This document shows, piece by piece, positions 1 through 7,874 of a stretch of DNA of 64,000 bases. Origin of the DNA: Granulicatella elegans ATCC 700633 (GTDB taxonomy: Bacteria > Bacillota > Bacilli > Lactobacillales > Aerococcaceae); NCBI RefSeq assembly GCF_000162475.2, contig NZ_KI391971.1, positions 1,260,911 to 1,324,910 of the forward strand, given 5' to 3'. Position 1 is the stretch's first letter. Each line of letters opens with the position of its first letter. The notes under the pieces were generated by a model that searched no databases, was not told the origin of the DNA, and saw only the letters and a list, made by a program, of their open reading frames with translations. Both the position numbers and the translations under genes were made by a program.

Positions 1-193
1 ATTCTTCAGTAGCCACAGTTAATACTTCTAAATCTGCTAATTTATCCTCATATTTTTCTTTAAAACTCTTTAATTGAGCTTCTGTTTCCTTTAATGTTGT
101 ACGATATGCTTCATCACTTGGATATAACAAACTCATATCCCAAGTAATGGATTGATCGACTTCACTACGTTTTACTAATTTTACATCACTCAT
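1..193 (-). CDS. pepF: Oligoendopeptidase F, N-terminal fragment cut by the window edge
   Basis: The 64 visible residues begin MSDVKLVKRSEV and continue ITWDMSLLYPSDEAY, matching the N-terminal lead-in of M3-family oligoendopeptidase F (the 'RSEV..TWD...YPSD' pattern). PepF is a cytoplasmic zinc metallopeptidase that cuts oligopeptides, fitting the large peptide-import locus further along. The zinc-binding HExxH motif would lie outside the window. The start is supported by a GGAGGG site six bases upstream. The family call rests on this short segment only. Confidence 0.75.
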   Translation of the reverse strand, partial: MSDVKLVKRSEVDQSITWDMSLLYPSDEAYRTTLKETEAQLKSFKEKYEDKLADLEVLTVATEE

Positions 194-236
194 GTGTATC
201 CCTCCATACATTCTTTTGTATTGCTATTATAGCATA

Positions 237-1310
237 TTATTTTTCATTCTCTAGTGTATTCGTCATGAAACTATCTTCCATTAATCCATTCATCACTTCT
301 GTAATCAATTCCGTATGGATTGCATGCGTACAATCCTTCTTATTCCAACCATGAACGACTAAATTAGATAAGACTAATTCATTAATATGATACGAAACAG
401 TTGCCGAAGTAATGCCTAATTGTTCCGCAATTCCTTTCACACTCTTTGTACCCTTTGCAATCTCGCAAAAAATTTGATACCTTGTTTTATCCCCTAAATT
501 TTTGAAGACATTAATACGTTCTTGTTGTTTATCCAATCTTGTTTGGATGACATGTTGAATGACTTCTAATGATTTTGCCCCTAGTATTAAGAGTTCAGAA
601 TCTTGAAAATAGAAATCAGATAATAATAAGGTTGGAATGACTGAAATTTCATCCGATGTCCAGTCAATTTCTTCAATTTCCTTTGTTCCAGTAAAAGCCT
701 CTGCTAAAATCGTTGGATGCTCATGAATCGTAGCTTCAAATTCCGTATAAGATTTTTCTAAAATCGGTAAATATTCTGCATACACTTTTTCAAAAATTGG
801 CTTCAGTTTTTGATGCAAAGAAATAAAATCTTCAACAAACTTTTTAGGCTCTGACATAATCGTAAAGTAATTCCAACGTACAGTATCAACAATCGGTAAA
901 TTTTTTAAAAAATCTAGAAATGCAAATTGATTTCCTAATAACTCTTGAACTTTTTCTTCTACTTCTACCTCTTCTTCATCTTGCTTTACAATATTTGTCA
1001 TCAATCGTTGCTTAATTTGACCTTCATCCATCGAATGTAAAGCTTCAGCATACTCATCAAAAGAATGATAACGGAGTACATTTTTCACATTAACGAAAAA
1101 CATTCGTAAAGCATCATCCTTATAGAAATAGAGAATATTATCTTTATAAGGTTCCAAAGGAACACTCATATGTCTCATTTCTTCTACAATAACTTCTAAT
1201 TGCTCTTCTAAAGGTGATGAAGGTCGTTCTTCATCTCGATCCTTTTTCAATATTAATATTGGATATAGCAGTTGATTGACAAACTCCATCTGCTCTTGTT
1301 TAAATTGCAT
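237..1310 (-). CDS. ArsR-type winged-helix regulator with a large N-terminal domain
   Basis: A 357-residue protein whose last ~85 residues form an ArsR-like winged helix: 'NLGDKTRYQIFCEIAKG' followed by the recognition helix region 'GITSATVSYHINEL' (about residues 270-330). The first ~250 residues are acidic, rich in Glu and Leu, and I do not recognise them; they may bind a ligand. It starts inside the end of the upstream MFS gene (11-base overlap), so the two are one operon and translationally coupled. It probably represses that operon through two palindromes flanking the promoter near 2600-2680. Its effector is unknown. Confidence 0.75.
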   Translation of the reverse strand: MQFKQEQMEFVNQLLYPILILKKDRDEERPSSPLEEQLEVIVEEMRHMSVPLEPYKDNILYFYKDDALRMFFVNVKNVLRYHSFDEYAEALHSMDEGQIKQRLMTNIVKQDEEEVEVEEKVQELLGNQFAFLDFLKNLPIVDTVRWNYFTIMSEPKKFVEDFISLHQKLKPIFEKVYAEYLPILEKSYTEFEATIHEHPTILAEAFTGTKEIEEIDWTSDEISVIPTLLLSDFYFQDSELLILGAKSLEVIQHVIQTRLDKQQERINVFKNLGDKTRYQIFCEIAKGTKSVKGIAEQLGITSATVSYHINELVLSNLVVHGWNKKDCTHAIHTELITEVMNGLMEDSFMTNTLENEK

Positions 1311-2577
1311 TTTCCCCCTCCTGACTAGAATCTTGATACATTCGATTCGCTACTATTAAGAATACCACTAATCCCACAATCGAAACAATTAAACAAACTG
1401 TAGCATTAAAATTATCTAAAATAATTCCAAATACTAACTGCCCAATTGGAACAGAAATCGTAGCTAACATCCCCATCGTTGTTCCAATTCTTCCTAAATA
1501 TTCTTCTGGAACCATTTTAGCACCTAAAGTTGATAATTGAATATTAATATACGTTGCTAAAACAGAAACAAGGATAAATCCAACAAGAATACCAGCTAAC
1601 GACATCCTTTGATTCATTGAAAAAATATCACGAGCCATTGTTCCACACATAACCACAAATAATCCAACAACAAATCCCCCAGTATATTTTAATAATAAGT
1701 GAACGGGTTCTTTACTGTCTTTGATTAAACGATACGCAATTAATGGAGAAATCATACTCACTACTGCTACAAATGATTGAAACATACTAAATTCTGTATT
1801 TGAAAATTCCAACGTCACCCTGATAAAGTAAGTAATGACAATACCAAAAATAGGAGACATTAAAAAATTAATAAATAATGCAAGCAATACAATAATAATA
1901 AGATTTGGAATATCAAACGCAATTTTAATTCCCTCTTTGAAATCTGTCCAAAAACTATTCACAACAGATTGCTCATCATCCATTTGTTTTTGAACTTTAC
2001 GCTCAGGAATTTTCATAAATACATAACCAATCATTGTCAAAAATAAAATACTTCCTGAAATGAATAAAGAACCTGTAATAGAAAAAGTCGAATAAATGAA
2101 TGCAGCTACAAATGGTGTAATAATATTTACAATTCCATTATCCACTTGCATCCAAGTATTCGCTAGAGCTAATTGATTTTCTTCTACAATTGCAGGCAAA
2201 ACACTCATCATTGGACCCGATTGAAAAACTTCTACTAATTCTAAAATAATGACCAAAACATAAATCGCTACAAGAGATAAATTACTTGTTACATAAGTCC
2301 CCACTCCAAAAATCAATAACGTAATAACCGTCATCAGTGTTGTATATACTAGACCTTTTTGTCGATCCACTCTATCTCCCCACACACCTGCAATTGGCGA
2401 AAATAGTATTCTAGGGAAGATAATAATCGAAAGAATACTGGCAAAAGCTGTTGCAGAACCTGTCTTATCTAACACATAGAGCGACAAAGCATATTGAATG
2501 ATATTACTCGCTGCTCCTGCAAATGTACTACTAAACCATAATTTTCTAAAATTTGCATTATTAAATATGATATCCAT
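1300..2577 (-). CDS. MFS transporter, probable drug exporter
   Basis: A 425-residue membrane protein with about twelve hydrophobic helices. The loop 2-3 signature 'GVWGDRVDRQKG' near residues 63-74 is typical of the major facilitator superfamily, specifically the MefE/MdfA-like DHA3 group of multidrug or macrolide exporters. It is the first gene of an operon with the ArsR-type regulator and has its own promoter. The exported substrate cannot be read from sequence. Export of a toxic compound under substrate-responsive repression is an inference from the gene pair. Confidence 0.8.
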   Translation of the reverse strand: MDIIFNNANFRKLWFSSTFAGAASNIIQYALSLYVLDKTGSATAFASILSIIIFPRILFSPIAGVWGDRVDRQKGLVYTTLMTVITLLIFGVGTYVTSNLSLVAIYVLVIILELVEVFQSGPMMSVLPAIVEENQLALANTWMQVDNGIVNIITPFVAAFIYSTFSITGSLFISGSILFLTMIGYVFMKIPERKVQKQMDDEQSVVNSFWTDFKEGIKIAFDIPNLIIIVLLALFINFLMSPIFGIVITYFIRVTLEFSNTEFSMFQSFVAVVSMISPLIAYRLIKDSKEPVHLLLKYTGGFVVGLFVVMCGTMARDIFSMNQRMSLAGILVGFILVSVLATYINIQLSTLGAKMVPEEYLGRIGTTMGMLATISVPIGQLVFGIILDNFNATVCLIVSIVGLVVFLIVANRMYQDSSQEGENAI

Positions 2578-2605
2578 AAAATATCAACCTCACTTTCACA
2601 ATAAA

Positions 2606-2621
2606 TTAGATAAACATCTAA
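2606..2621. promoter_or_regulatory. Proximal operator palindrome of the MFS/regulator operon
   Basis: TTAGATAAACATCTAA is a 6-4-6 perfect palindrome lying just downstream of the inferred transcription start (about 2625). A near-identical site occurs 61 bases further upstream. Such palindromes are typical ArsR-family targets, and the operon encodes one ArsR-type protein. Confidence 0.6.
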
Positions 2622-2631
2622 CTTAATTAGA

Positions 2632-2660
2632 AGTTTACTGCTAGAAACAAAAAATGTCAA
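2632..2660 (-). promoter_or_regulatory. Promoter of the MFS/regulator operon
   Basis: On the minus strand TTGACA (2655-2660) is followed after 17 bases by TAAACT (2632-2637). The -35 hexamer is also the 3' arm of the terminator of the preceding CAP-domain gene, so the terminator and promoter share bases. Confidence 0.6.
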
Positions 2661-2696
2661 CAAAAATTAGATAAAATTCTAATTTTTGTTGACATT
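2653..2696 (-). terminator. Terminator of the CAP-domain gene, also carrying a distal operator
   Basis: A perfect 19-bp inverted repeat with a short loop (arms AATGTCAACAAAAATTAGA and its complement) followed on the minus strand by a T-run. Its centre, TTAGATAAAATTCTAA (2667-2682), differs from the proximal operator at only two positions, so the hairpin probably doubles as a second repressor site. Confidence 0.7.
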
Positions 2697-2704
2697 CCAT
2701 TCAA

Positions 2705-3829
2705 TTACATTTCTGGATTCCATTTACCTGTTGCGTCTACATAGTAGCTTCCAATCCATGTATCACGAACTAATGCTCCATTTTGCCCTAAATAGTATGA
2801 ATCTTTCCAATAGTCACGAGCATATTTTCCATTACCATGCAAGTAGAACCAGTTTTGATAATTGGCATCATAGACCCATTCTCCACTAGCCATATAACCG
2901 CCAGCTTCTAAATAGTAATCGCCCTTCCAAACATTTTCTAGATATTCTCCATTTGCATCTAGATAGAACCAACTAGAATAATTCGCATCATAAATCCATT
3001 GAGAAATGACCTTTTCTCCATTTTTATAATAACTACGATCTGACCAACCATTTAAAACAGTTGTTGTTTCTTTCTGCTGACTTGTAGATGTAGCAACTAC
3101 TTTATTTTCTACAGTTGTATTTGCTTGTTTTACAGTTTTTGTTTGTTTAGAAGAGGCTTTTGCAATTTTACCACCAGTTGTAATGTTGACTGATGCTTCA
3201 CCATTATGACCTAAATAGTCTTCTGATAAATTAGTATCAAAGCCATTTCCTTTTAACCATTCCGTATTGGTAAATGCTTGAGCCGTAATTACACCTTTAC
3301 CATCCTTTTGGAAAGCAACTAATGCTGTATGCGTAAAATCTGGACGAATTAAATTCCAATAATGTCCTGTTTGTTCTCCAACTTCTAATGGTTGATGATT
3401 CACTGTTGATTTCACATAAGCAGCTTTTTCACCATAGAAATATTCAATTCCTTCTAAAACTCCTGTGCTATTCCAAGCTAAATTTTCACCATAACTTCTC
3501 ACATTATCTTTAACAATACTAAATGGATCACTTTCTCCATTTGGACGACTATGGGCAAGTAAAACAGAAGCTTCTACTGAACGAATTTCAGCAATTTTTT
3601 CTAAAGCTGTTGACCATTTAATAGGTACATATCGATCTACTAAACCTTCTTCATAAGCTTCTTTACGAATTTCATTGATTCGATTAATAATCGCTTCTTT
3701 ACTATCAGAAATGTATTTCCCACTAACTACTGTATCTTCAGCATATGCTGTAGTTGTATTTGCATATGTTCCAACAGTAAATAGTGTTAACGCTGAAAGA
3801 CAGCCTAATAATAACTTTTTATGTTTCAT
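2705..3829 (-). CDS. Secreted CAP-domain protein with C-terminal wall-binding repeats
   Basis: The start MKHKKLLLG is preferred over an in-frame Met ten codons upstream because GGGGG lies six bases before it. A signal peptide (residues 1 to ~31, 'TTTAYAED') is followed by a CAP/SCP domain (about 45-190) with 'LLAHSRPNG', 'YGENLAWNS' and 'GHYWNLIRPDFTH', carrying the conserved His, Glu and His cluster. After a Thr/Lys-rich linker, the last ~110 residues contain aromatic repeats of the choline- or glucan-binding kind ('WVYDANYQNWFYLHGNGKY'). It is probably surface-attached. CAP domains vary in function, so its activity is unknown. Confidence 0.8.
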   Translation of the reverse strand: MKHKKLLLGCLSALTLFTVGTYANTTTAYAEDTVVSGKYISDSKEAIINRINEIRKEAYEEGLVDRYVPIKWSTALEKIAEIRSVEASVLLAHSRPNGESDPFSIVKDNVRSYGENLAWNSTGVLEGIEYFYGEKAAYVKSTVNHQPLEVGEQTGHYWNLIRPDFTHTALVAFQKDGKGVITAQAFTNTEWLKGNGFDTNLSEDYLGHNGEASVNITTGGKIAKASSKQTKTVKQANTTVENKVVATSTSQQKETTTVLNGWSDRSYYKNGEKVISQWIYDANYSSWFYLDANGEYLENVWKGDYYLEAGGYMASGEWVYDANYQNWFYLHGNGKYARDYWKDSYYLGQNGALVRDTWIGSYYVDATGKWNPEM

Positions 3830-3957
3830 AGATTTCCCCCTATTTAATCTTTCTGTCAATTATACACTTCTTTGATTGCATTTCATGAGCAGTTATATAA
3901 CAAATTGATTACAATTTATTTTTTAGTTGAAAAAGTAATTTTTTCATCCTTACTCAT

Positions 3958-6096
3958 CTATTGTCCAACTTTTTTCCATAATTGTCCTGTCCACTCTTGA
4001 ACTTTAGACCATATTTGCTTTCCTGTTTCTTCTGCTTTTTGAATGATTTCATCTACATTCACAGGTGAAGTGTTCTTTTGATTTGCAACAGCAGGTTTAA
4101 CATTAAATGGTGTATTTTTAGAAGATGTACTTAATAAACCGTACATTTCTAATTGGAATAATGGTCCCACTCCATGAGTACTTGATACAGCTAATGAATA
4201 TTTAGCAGAATCATCATAACCCATCCATGTTGCTACTACCATATCTGGAGTATAACCGATCATCCATTGATCTCTTGCTCCATCTTCTCCATTAACCGTT
4301 TCAGTAGTACCCGTTTTACCTGCAATGGTATAACCTGCAGGAGCAGCATTAGCTCCACCACCACCAGGTGCATATACGGTTAATAACATACTTGTCATTT
4401 TATCTGCAACACTTTCACTCGTTACTTTATTAGTTTGAGGAGTTGTGTTATCAACAATAACAGCACCAGTAGCATCAACAATTTTAGTCACAAATCTCCC
4501 CTTAGCACGAACACCCTTATTTGCAAATGTTGTATAAGCTGATGCCATTTCCATTGGAGAAACTCCTTTTGTTAATCCCCCTAAAGCAATTCCTAAATAC
4601 TCATCCTCTGGAACTGTTGAAATTCCAAATTGATGAACTTTTTCAACTCCTTTTTTCAAACCTAATTGATCCAATAACCATACTGCTGGAGCATTCCAAC
4701 TTAAACTTAGCGCTTCTGTCATTGTTACCGTACCTTTATTTTGATGATTCCAGTTTTCTGGAGTATATTTTTCTGGACCGTACGAACGTTTTTCATCTAT
4801 TAATGTTGAATTAGGTTCATATCCTTCTTCTAATGCAAGAGTATAGACTGCTAATGGTTTAAAAGTTGAACCAGGTTGAACTTTCATTTGAGTCGCACGA
4901 TTAAATCCTCTAAAAGTATGTTTTCCTGAACCATCAATTCTTCCTCCAACTACTGCTAACACATTTCCCGTTTGAGGTTCCATAGCAATAGAGGCTGCTT
5001 GAGCTTTTGTTCCATCATCATAAGCAGGATATAATTGTGTATTTCCAAAAGTTTCTTCCATATCCGCTTGCAGTTTTTGATTTAATCCAGTATAGATACG
5101 ATACCCTTTATTAAATAAATCCTCTTCCTTAATACCATAATTTTGAGTGATTTCATTAATAACCGCATCAAAATAATAAGGATAACGATATCTTGAATTA
5201 GCTACATAATTATCAACAAGTGAAATTTCAGATTCTCCTGCAATATTTGCATCTTGCTCACTAATTTTTCCGTTATTCACCATTAAACTCAATACAGTTG
5301 CACGTCTTTTTAGTGTAGCATCATAATTGTCAATTGGATTATAATAACTTGGTGCCTTTAAAGCACCCGCTAAAATTGCAGATTCACTTAATGATAAGTT
5401 TGCAGCACTTTTTCCAAAATAACGCCTTGCTGCATTTTCAATACCATAAGCTCCATTTCCAAAATAAGCATTATTTAAATACATTTCAAAAATTTGATCT
5501 TTTGTATAATGTTTTTCAATTTCAAGACTTAAAAATAATTCTTTTGCTTTACGCATCAAAGTTTGATCTAAAGTTAAAAATGTATTTTTTGCTAATTGTT
5601 GCGTTAATGTACTTCCTCCACCAACTATATTTCCTCGGTGAATAATCACTCCAGCAAATGCACGTAAAATCCCAACTAAGTCAAAACCTTTATGATGATA
5701 GAAACGCTTATCTTCTGTTGATATTACTGCATCTTTCATAAATGTTGAGATTTCGTTCAAAGGTACGTACTCTGCTTTGGAAATATTTAATGCCCCAGCT
5801 TCTTGACCAGCTTCATCATAGATCACAGTTTCTTGAATCATTCCTGCTCTTAATCCACTTACATCAGCAGTTTTTGCTCCATAAACTAAATAAGTTAAAA
5901 AGAACGCTGTAAATGTTAGAAATACGGTTAAAAACAATTTAGTTAGGTGAAATTTTTTCCAAAATTCTCTAAAATTTTTAAACCAAGGATGATTCCATAT
6001 TTTTTTATACCATTTATCAGTTGAACCAATTTCTTCTTCCATTTTATCATGACGAGAAGGAATTCTTTGAGGTTCTAATGGTTGATTTTCATTCAT
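3958..6096 (-). CDS. Class A penicillin-binding protein (PBP1A/2A type)
   Basis: A bifunctional peptidoglycan synthase of 712 residues: cytoplasmic N-terminus, one membrane helix (about 52-72), glycosyltransferase domain with 'EDKRFYHHKGFD' (about 128-139) and 'GGSTLTQQLAKN' (160-171), then a transpeptidase domain with SxxK at S410-K413, SxN at S466-N468 and KTG at K594-G596. All catalytic motifs are present. It polymerises glycan strands and cross-links peptides outside the membrane. The C-terminal tail after ~670 is low in complexity. It closely resembles streptococcal PBP2a, but I leave the symbol open. It is monocistronic, with a tandem repeat array upstream. Confidence 0.92.
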   Translation of the reverse strand: MNENQPLEPQRIPSRHDKMEEEIGSTDKWYKKIWNHPWFKNFREFWKKFHLTKLFLTVFLTFTAFFLTYLVYGAKTADVSGLRAGMIQETVIYDEAGQEAGALNISKAEYVPLNEISTFMKDAVISTEDKRFYHHKGFDLVGILRAFAGVIIHRGNIVGGGSTLTQQLAKNTFLTLDQTLMRKAKELFLSLEIEKHYTKDQIFEMYLNNAYFGNGAYGIENAARRYFGKSAANLSLSESAILAGALKAPSYYNPIDNYDATLKRRATVLSLMVNNGKISEQDANIAGESEISLVDNYVANSRYRYPYYFDAVINEITQNYGIKEEDLFNKGYRIYTGLNQKLQADMEETFGNTQLYPAYDDGTKAQAASIAMEPQTGNVLAVVGGRIDGSGKHTFRGFNRATQMKVQPGSTFKPLAVYTLALEEGYEPNSTLIDEKRSYGPEKYTPENWNHQNKGTVTMTEALSLSWNAPAVWLLDQLGLKKGVEKVHQFGISTVPEDEYLGIALGGLTKGVSPMEMASAYTTFANKGVRAKGRFVTKIVDATGAVIVDNTTPQTNKVTSESVADKMTSMLLTVYAPGGGGANAAPAGYTIAGKTGTTETVNGEDGARDQWMIGYTPDMVVATWMGYDDSAKYSLAVSSTHGVGPLFQLEMYGLLSTSSKNTPFNVKPAVANQKNTSPVNVDEIIQKAEETGKQIWSKVQEWTGQLWKKVGQ

Positions 6097-6241
6097 AAAA
6101 TTCTCTCATTTCTATTAATTTCAATGTATAGACCTTATATACGTGTAAGGTATATTACATACATGTACTACTATCGTATCACGAATAAATTTAGCTGACA
6201 AATTATAGAACAATATTTTACCATTTATTAAACAACAAAAA

Positions 6242-6308
6242 AGACTTCTCATAGCACTAGGAAACCCACAGGCACTACTGCCGTCCTTCGTAACTATGAA
6301 AGAAGTCT
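6242..6308 (-). repeat. Structured repeat R1 (short variant)
   Basis: Outer stem AGACTTCTCATAG / CTATGAAAGAAGTCT enclosing 'TAGGAAACC' and the core end 'CTGCCGTCC'. It is a degenerate short member of the dispersed family described for R5 and R10. Confidence 0.7.
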
Positions 6309-6350
6309 AACTCTTATCCGTATTCTCATAAATATCCATTAAAACAGAAT

Positions 6351-6487
6351 AGACTTCCCATAGTAGTATGCGTAACAGCAGCCACACTTGTGGCTACTTG
6401 TACTAAGAAACTTTGAAACCTTAGGCTCAAAGTTTAGCCATGAAACCGAAGGTTTGCTGCCGTCCTTCGCAATTATGAAAGAAGTCT
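6351..6487 (-). repeat. Structured repeat R2 (full form, array member)
   Basis: Contains left outer arm, a stem II region, the 'AAACTTTGAAACC..GGCTCAAAGTTT' stem, 'AGCCATGA', a small core hairpin and 'GCTGCCGTCC'. First full unit of an array with a period of about 180 bases that also repeats the spacer 'ATATCCRTTAAAACAGAATA'. Confidence 0.8.
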
Positions 6488-6561
6488 AAATCTTATCCGC
6501 ATTCCGAATTTGCTGCCGTCCTTCGCAATTATGAAAGAAGTCTAAATCTTATCCGCATTCC
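6453..6561. repeat. 53-base direct duplication of the right end of R2
   Basis: Bases 6453-6505 recur exactly at 6509-6561, so the right half of the element and its 3' spacer are present twice in tandem. This looks like recent slippage or unequal recombination inside the array. Confidence 0.9.
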
Positions 6562-6585
6562 CAAAAATATCCGTTAAAACAGAAT

Positions 6586-6723
6586 AGACTTCCCATAGTA
6601 GTATGCGTAACAGCAGCCACACTTGTGGCTACTGTTACTAAGAAATTTTGAGACCAAGGCTCAAATTTTAGCCAAGAGACCCATAGGGGCTACTGGCGTC
6701 CTATACTACTATAAAAGAAGTCT
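6586..6723 (-). repeat. Structured repeat R3 (full form, array member)
   Basis: Full form with stem II 'GTAACAGCAGCC', stem III 'AATTTTGAGACC..GGCTCAAATTTT', 'AGCCAAGA', core hairpin 'GACCCATAGGGGC' and 'CTGGCGTCC'. Its left half is almost identical to that of R2. Confidence 0.8.
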
Positions 6724-6765
6724 AACTTTTATGCACACCCTCATAAATATCCGTTAAAGAAGAAT

Positions 6766-6909
6766 AGACTTCTTATAGCAGTATACGTAACAGCAGCCAC
6801 ACTCGTGGCTAATGTTACTAGGAAATTTTGAGACCGAGGCTCAAAATTTAGCAATGAGACTCGCTTTTGCGAGGCTACTGGCATCCTATACTACTATATA
6901 AAGAAGTCT
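6766..6909 (-). repeat. Structured repeat R4 (full form, array member)
   Basis: Full form with stem III 'AAATTTTGAGACC..GGCTCAAAATTT', 'AGCAATGA', core hairpin 'GACTCGCTTTTGCGAGGC' and 'CTGGCATCC'. The outer arms are 'AGACTTCTTATAGCAGTAT' and 'ATACTACTATATAAAGAAGTCT'. Confidence 0.8.
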
Positions 6910-6951
6910 ATGTTTTATTCGTACCCTCATAAATATCCGTTAAAACAGAAT

Positions 6952-7084
6952 AGACTTCCCATAGTAGTATGCGTACAAGTAGCCTTTTGGCTACTTGTAC
7001 TAGGAAACTTTGAGACCTTAGGCTCAAAGTTTAGCCATGAAACCGTAGGTTTGCTGGCGTCCTATACTACTATACAGGGAAGTC
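6952..7084 (-). repeat. Structured repeat R5 (full form, reference copy)
   Basis: Order of parts on the plus strand: outer arm GACTTCCCATAGTAGTAT; stem II GTACAAGTAGCC / GGCTACTTGTAC; 'TAGGAAA'; stem III CTTTGAG / CTCAAAG; 'TTTAGCCATGA'; core hairpin AACC / GGTT; 'GCTGGCGTCC'; outer arm ATACTACTATACAGGGAAGTC. GCCA at 7034-7037 can pair with TGGC at 7055-7058. It lies just downstream of the NusG-domain gene on the minus strand and may end its transcript. Confidence 0.85.
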
Positions 7085-7098
7085 AAATTCTGTTCCTT

Positions 7099-7533
7099 TT
7101 ACAGGGGAATGATAGTATCCGTTTCTTCGGTAGGATCCTGTGTTGAAACAATCTCAATCATCAACCCATGTGGCAAACAAATACTCGTTTGCCCCACTCT
7201 TGAAATCCAACCAGTTTTTACGGCAATTTGGTCAGGACTATTATCTTCCTTATCTCTAATTCTAGTCCCATCTACTTCAATAATATTATATTGATCATCA
7301 CTAGGGAAATAAATAAATTCCTCTCGTGGAGTATCTTCTTTTAATTCAAAACGTTGAACTTCTTCACCATTAATCGTAACAACAGCATAAATCTTTGCTT
7401 CTTCAGTTGGAGTCGTCATCTGTTGTACTGCAAAAATTGCATTTGGTAAAAACGATAAAATAAATAAGGCAATTACAATAATAATGTCATAAGGCTTCAC
7501 TAAATACTGATATTTCTTAAATTTCTCTTTCAT
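7099..7533 (-). CDS. NusG domain II-containing membrane-anchored protein
   Basis: A 144-residue protein with one N-terminal membrane helix (about residues 15-35, 'IIIVIALFILSFLPNAIFA') and an extracytoplasmic domain ending 'GWISRVGQTSICLPHGLMIEIV'. This pattern is typical of NusG domain II proteins, which are predicted surface proteins rather than transcription factors. In other Firmicutes they often lie near ApbE or prenyl-diphosphate synthase genes; here the gene stands alone between repeat elements. Function is not known. Confidence 0.7.
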   Translation of the reverse strand: MKEKFKKYQYLVKPYDIIIVIALFILSFLPNAIFAVQQMTTPTEEAKIYAVVTINGEEVQRFELKEDTPREEFIYFPSDDQYNIIEVDGTRIRDKEDNSPDQIAVKTGWISRVGQTSICLPHGLMIEIVSTQDPTEETDTIIPL

Positions 7534-7612
7534 AAATCCTCCATTAAAATTATTAGCCCTTCTATTTTACAAAAAAATAAAAAATTACACAACCAAAAAG
7601 GTAAAACAAAAA

Positions 7613-7684
7613 AGACTTTCCTATAGTAGCTTAGCCATGAAACCGAAGGTTTGCTGTCATCCATTACTACTATATAGAGAAGTC
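7613..7684 (-). repeat. Structured repeat R6 (compact form)
   Basis: Lacks stems II and III: outer arm, 'TTAGCCATGAAACCGAAGGTTT', 'GCTGTCATCC', outer arm. It shows that the core hairpin with its flanks can exist without the middle module. Confidence 0.8.
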
Positions 7685-7727
7685 TAATTTATTACGCACT
7701 CTCCTAAAACTTCTGATAAAACAGAAA

Positions 7728-7863
7728 AGACTTCTCATAGTAGTAAGCGTACAAGTAGCCTCTTTTGGCTACTTGTACTAGGAAACTTTGTGACCTTAGG
7801 CTCAAAGTTTAGGCATGAAACCGAAGGTTTGCTGCCGTCCTTTACTACTATATAGAGAAGTCT
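7728..7863 (-). repeat. Structured repeat R7 (full form), probable oppC terminator
   Basis: Full form. The core pair is GGCA (7812-7815) with TGCC (7833-7836), a compensated change from GCCA/TGGC in R5. On the minus strand it starts about 11 bases after the oppC stop codon, and its closing outer arm GAGAAGTCT runs into TTTTCTGTTTT, as in a large branched terminator. Confidence 0.8.
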
Positions 7864-7874
7864 AATTCGAAATA

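Noticed and set aside
5334-5645. Plus-strand open frame of about 100 codons inside the PBP gene
   Set aside because: Lies fully inside a conserved gene, has no ribosome site or recognisable domain, and has the Leu/His/Gln-rich composition typical of antisense frames here.
6952-7084. Repeat element read on the minus strand as a cyclic-di-GMP riboswitch or T-box
   Set aside because: A GGACG segment and short stems give a superficial likeness only; conserved ligand-pocket bases and the T-box AGGGTGGNACCGCG segment are missing, and the elements sit 3' of genes.
6952-7084. Repeat elements as integron attC sites
   Set aside because: They are imperfect palindromes, but lack the paired RYYYAAC/GTTRRRY boxes, and no integrase or gene cassettes are nearby.
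6242-7863. Repeat array read as a CRISPR
   Set aside because: Units are ~135 bases with long palindromic stems, spacers are conserved rather than unique, and there are no cas genes.
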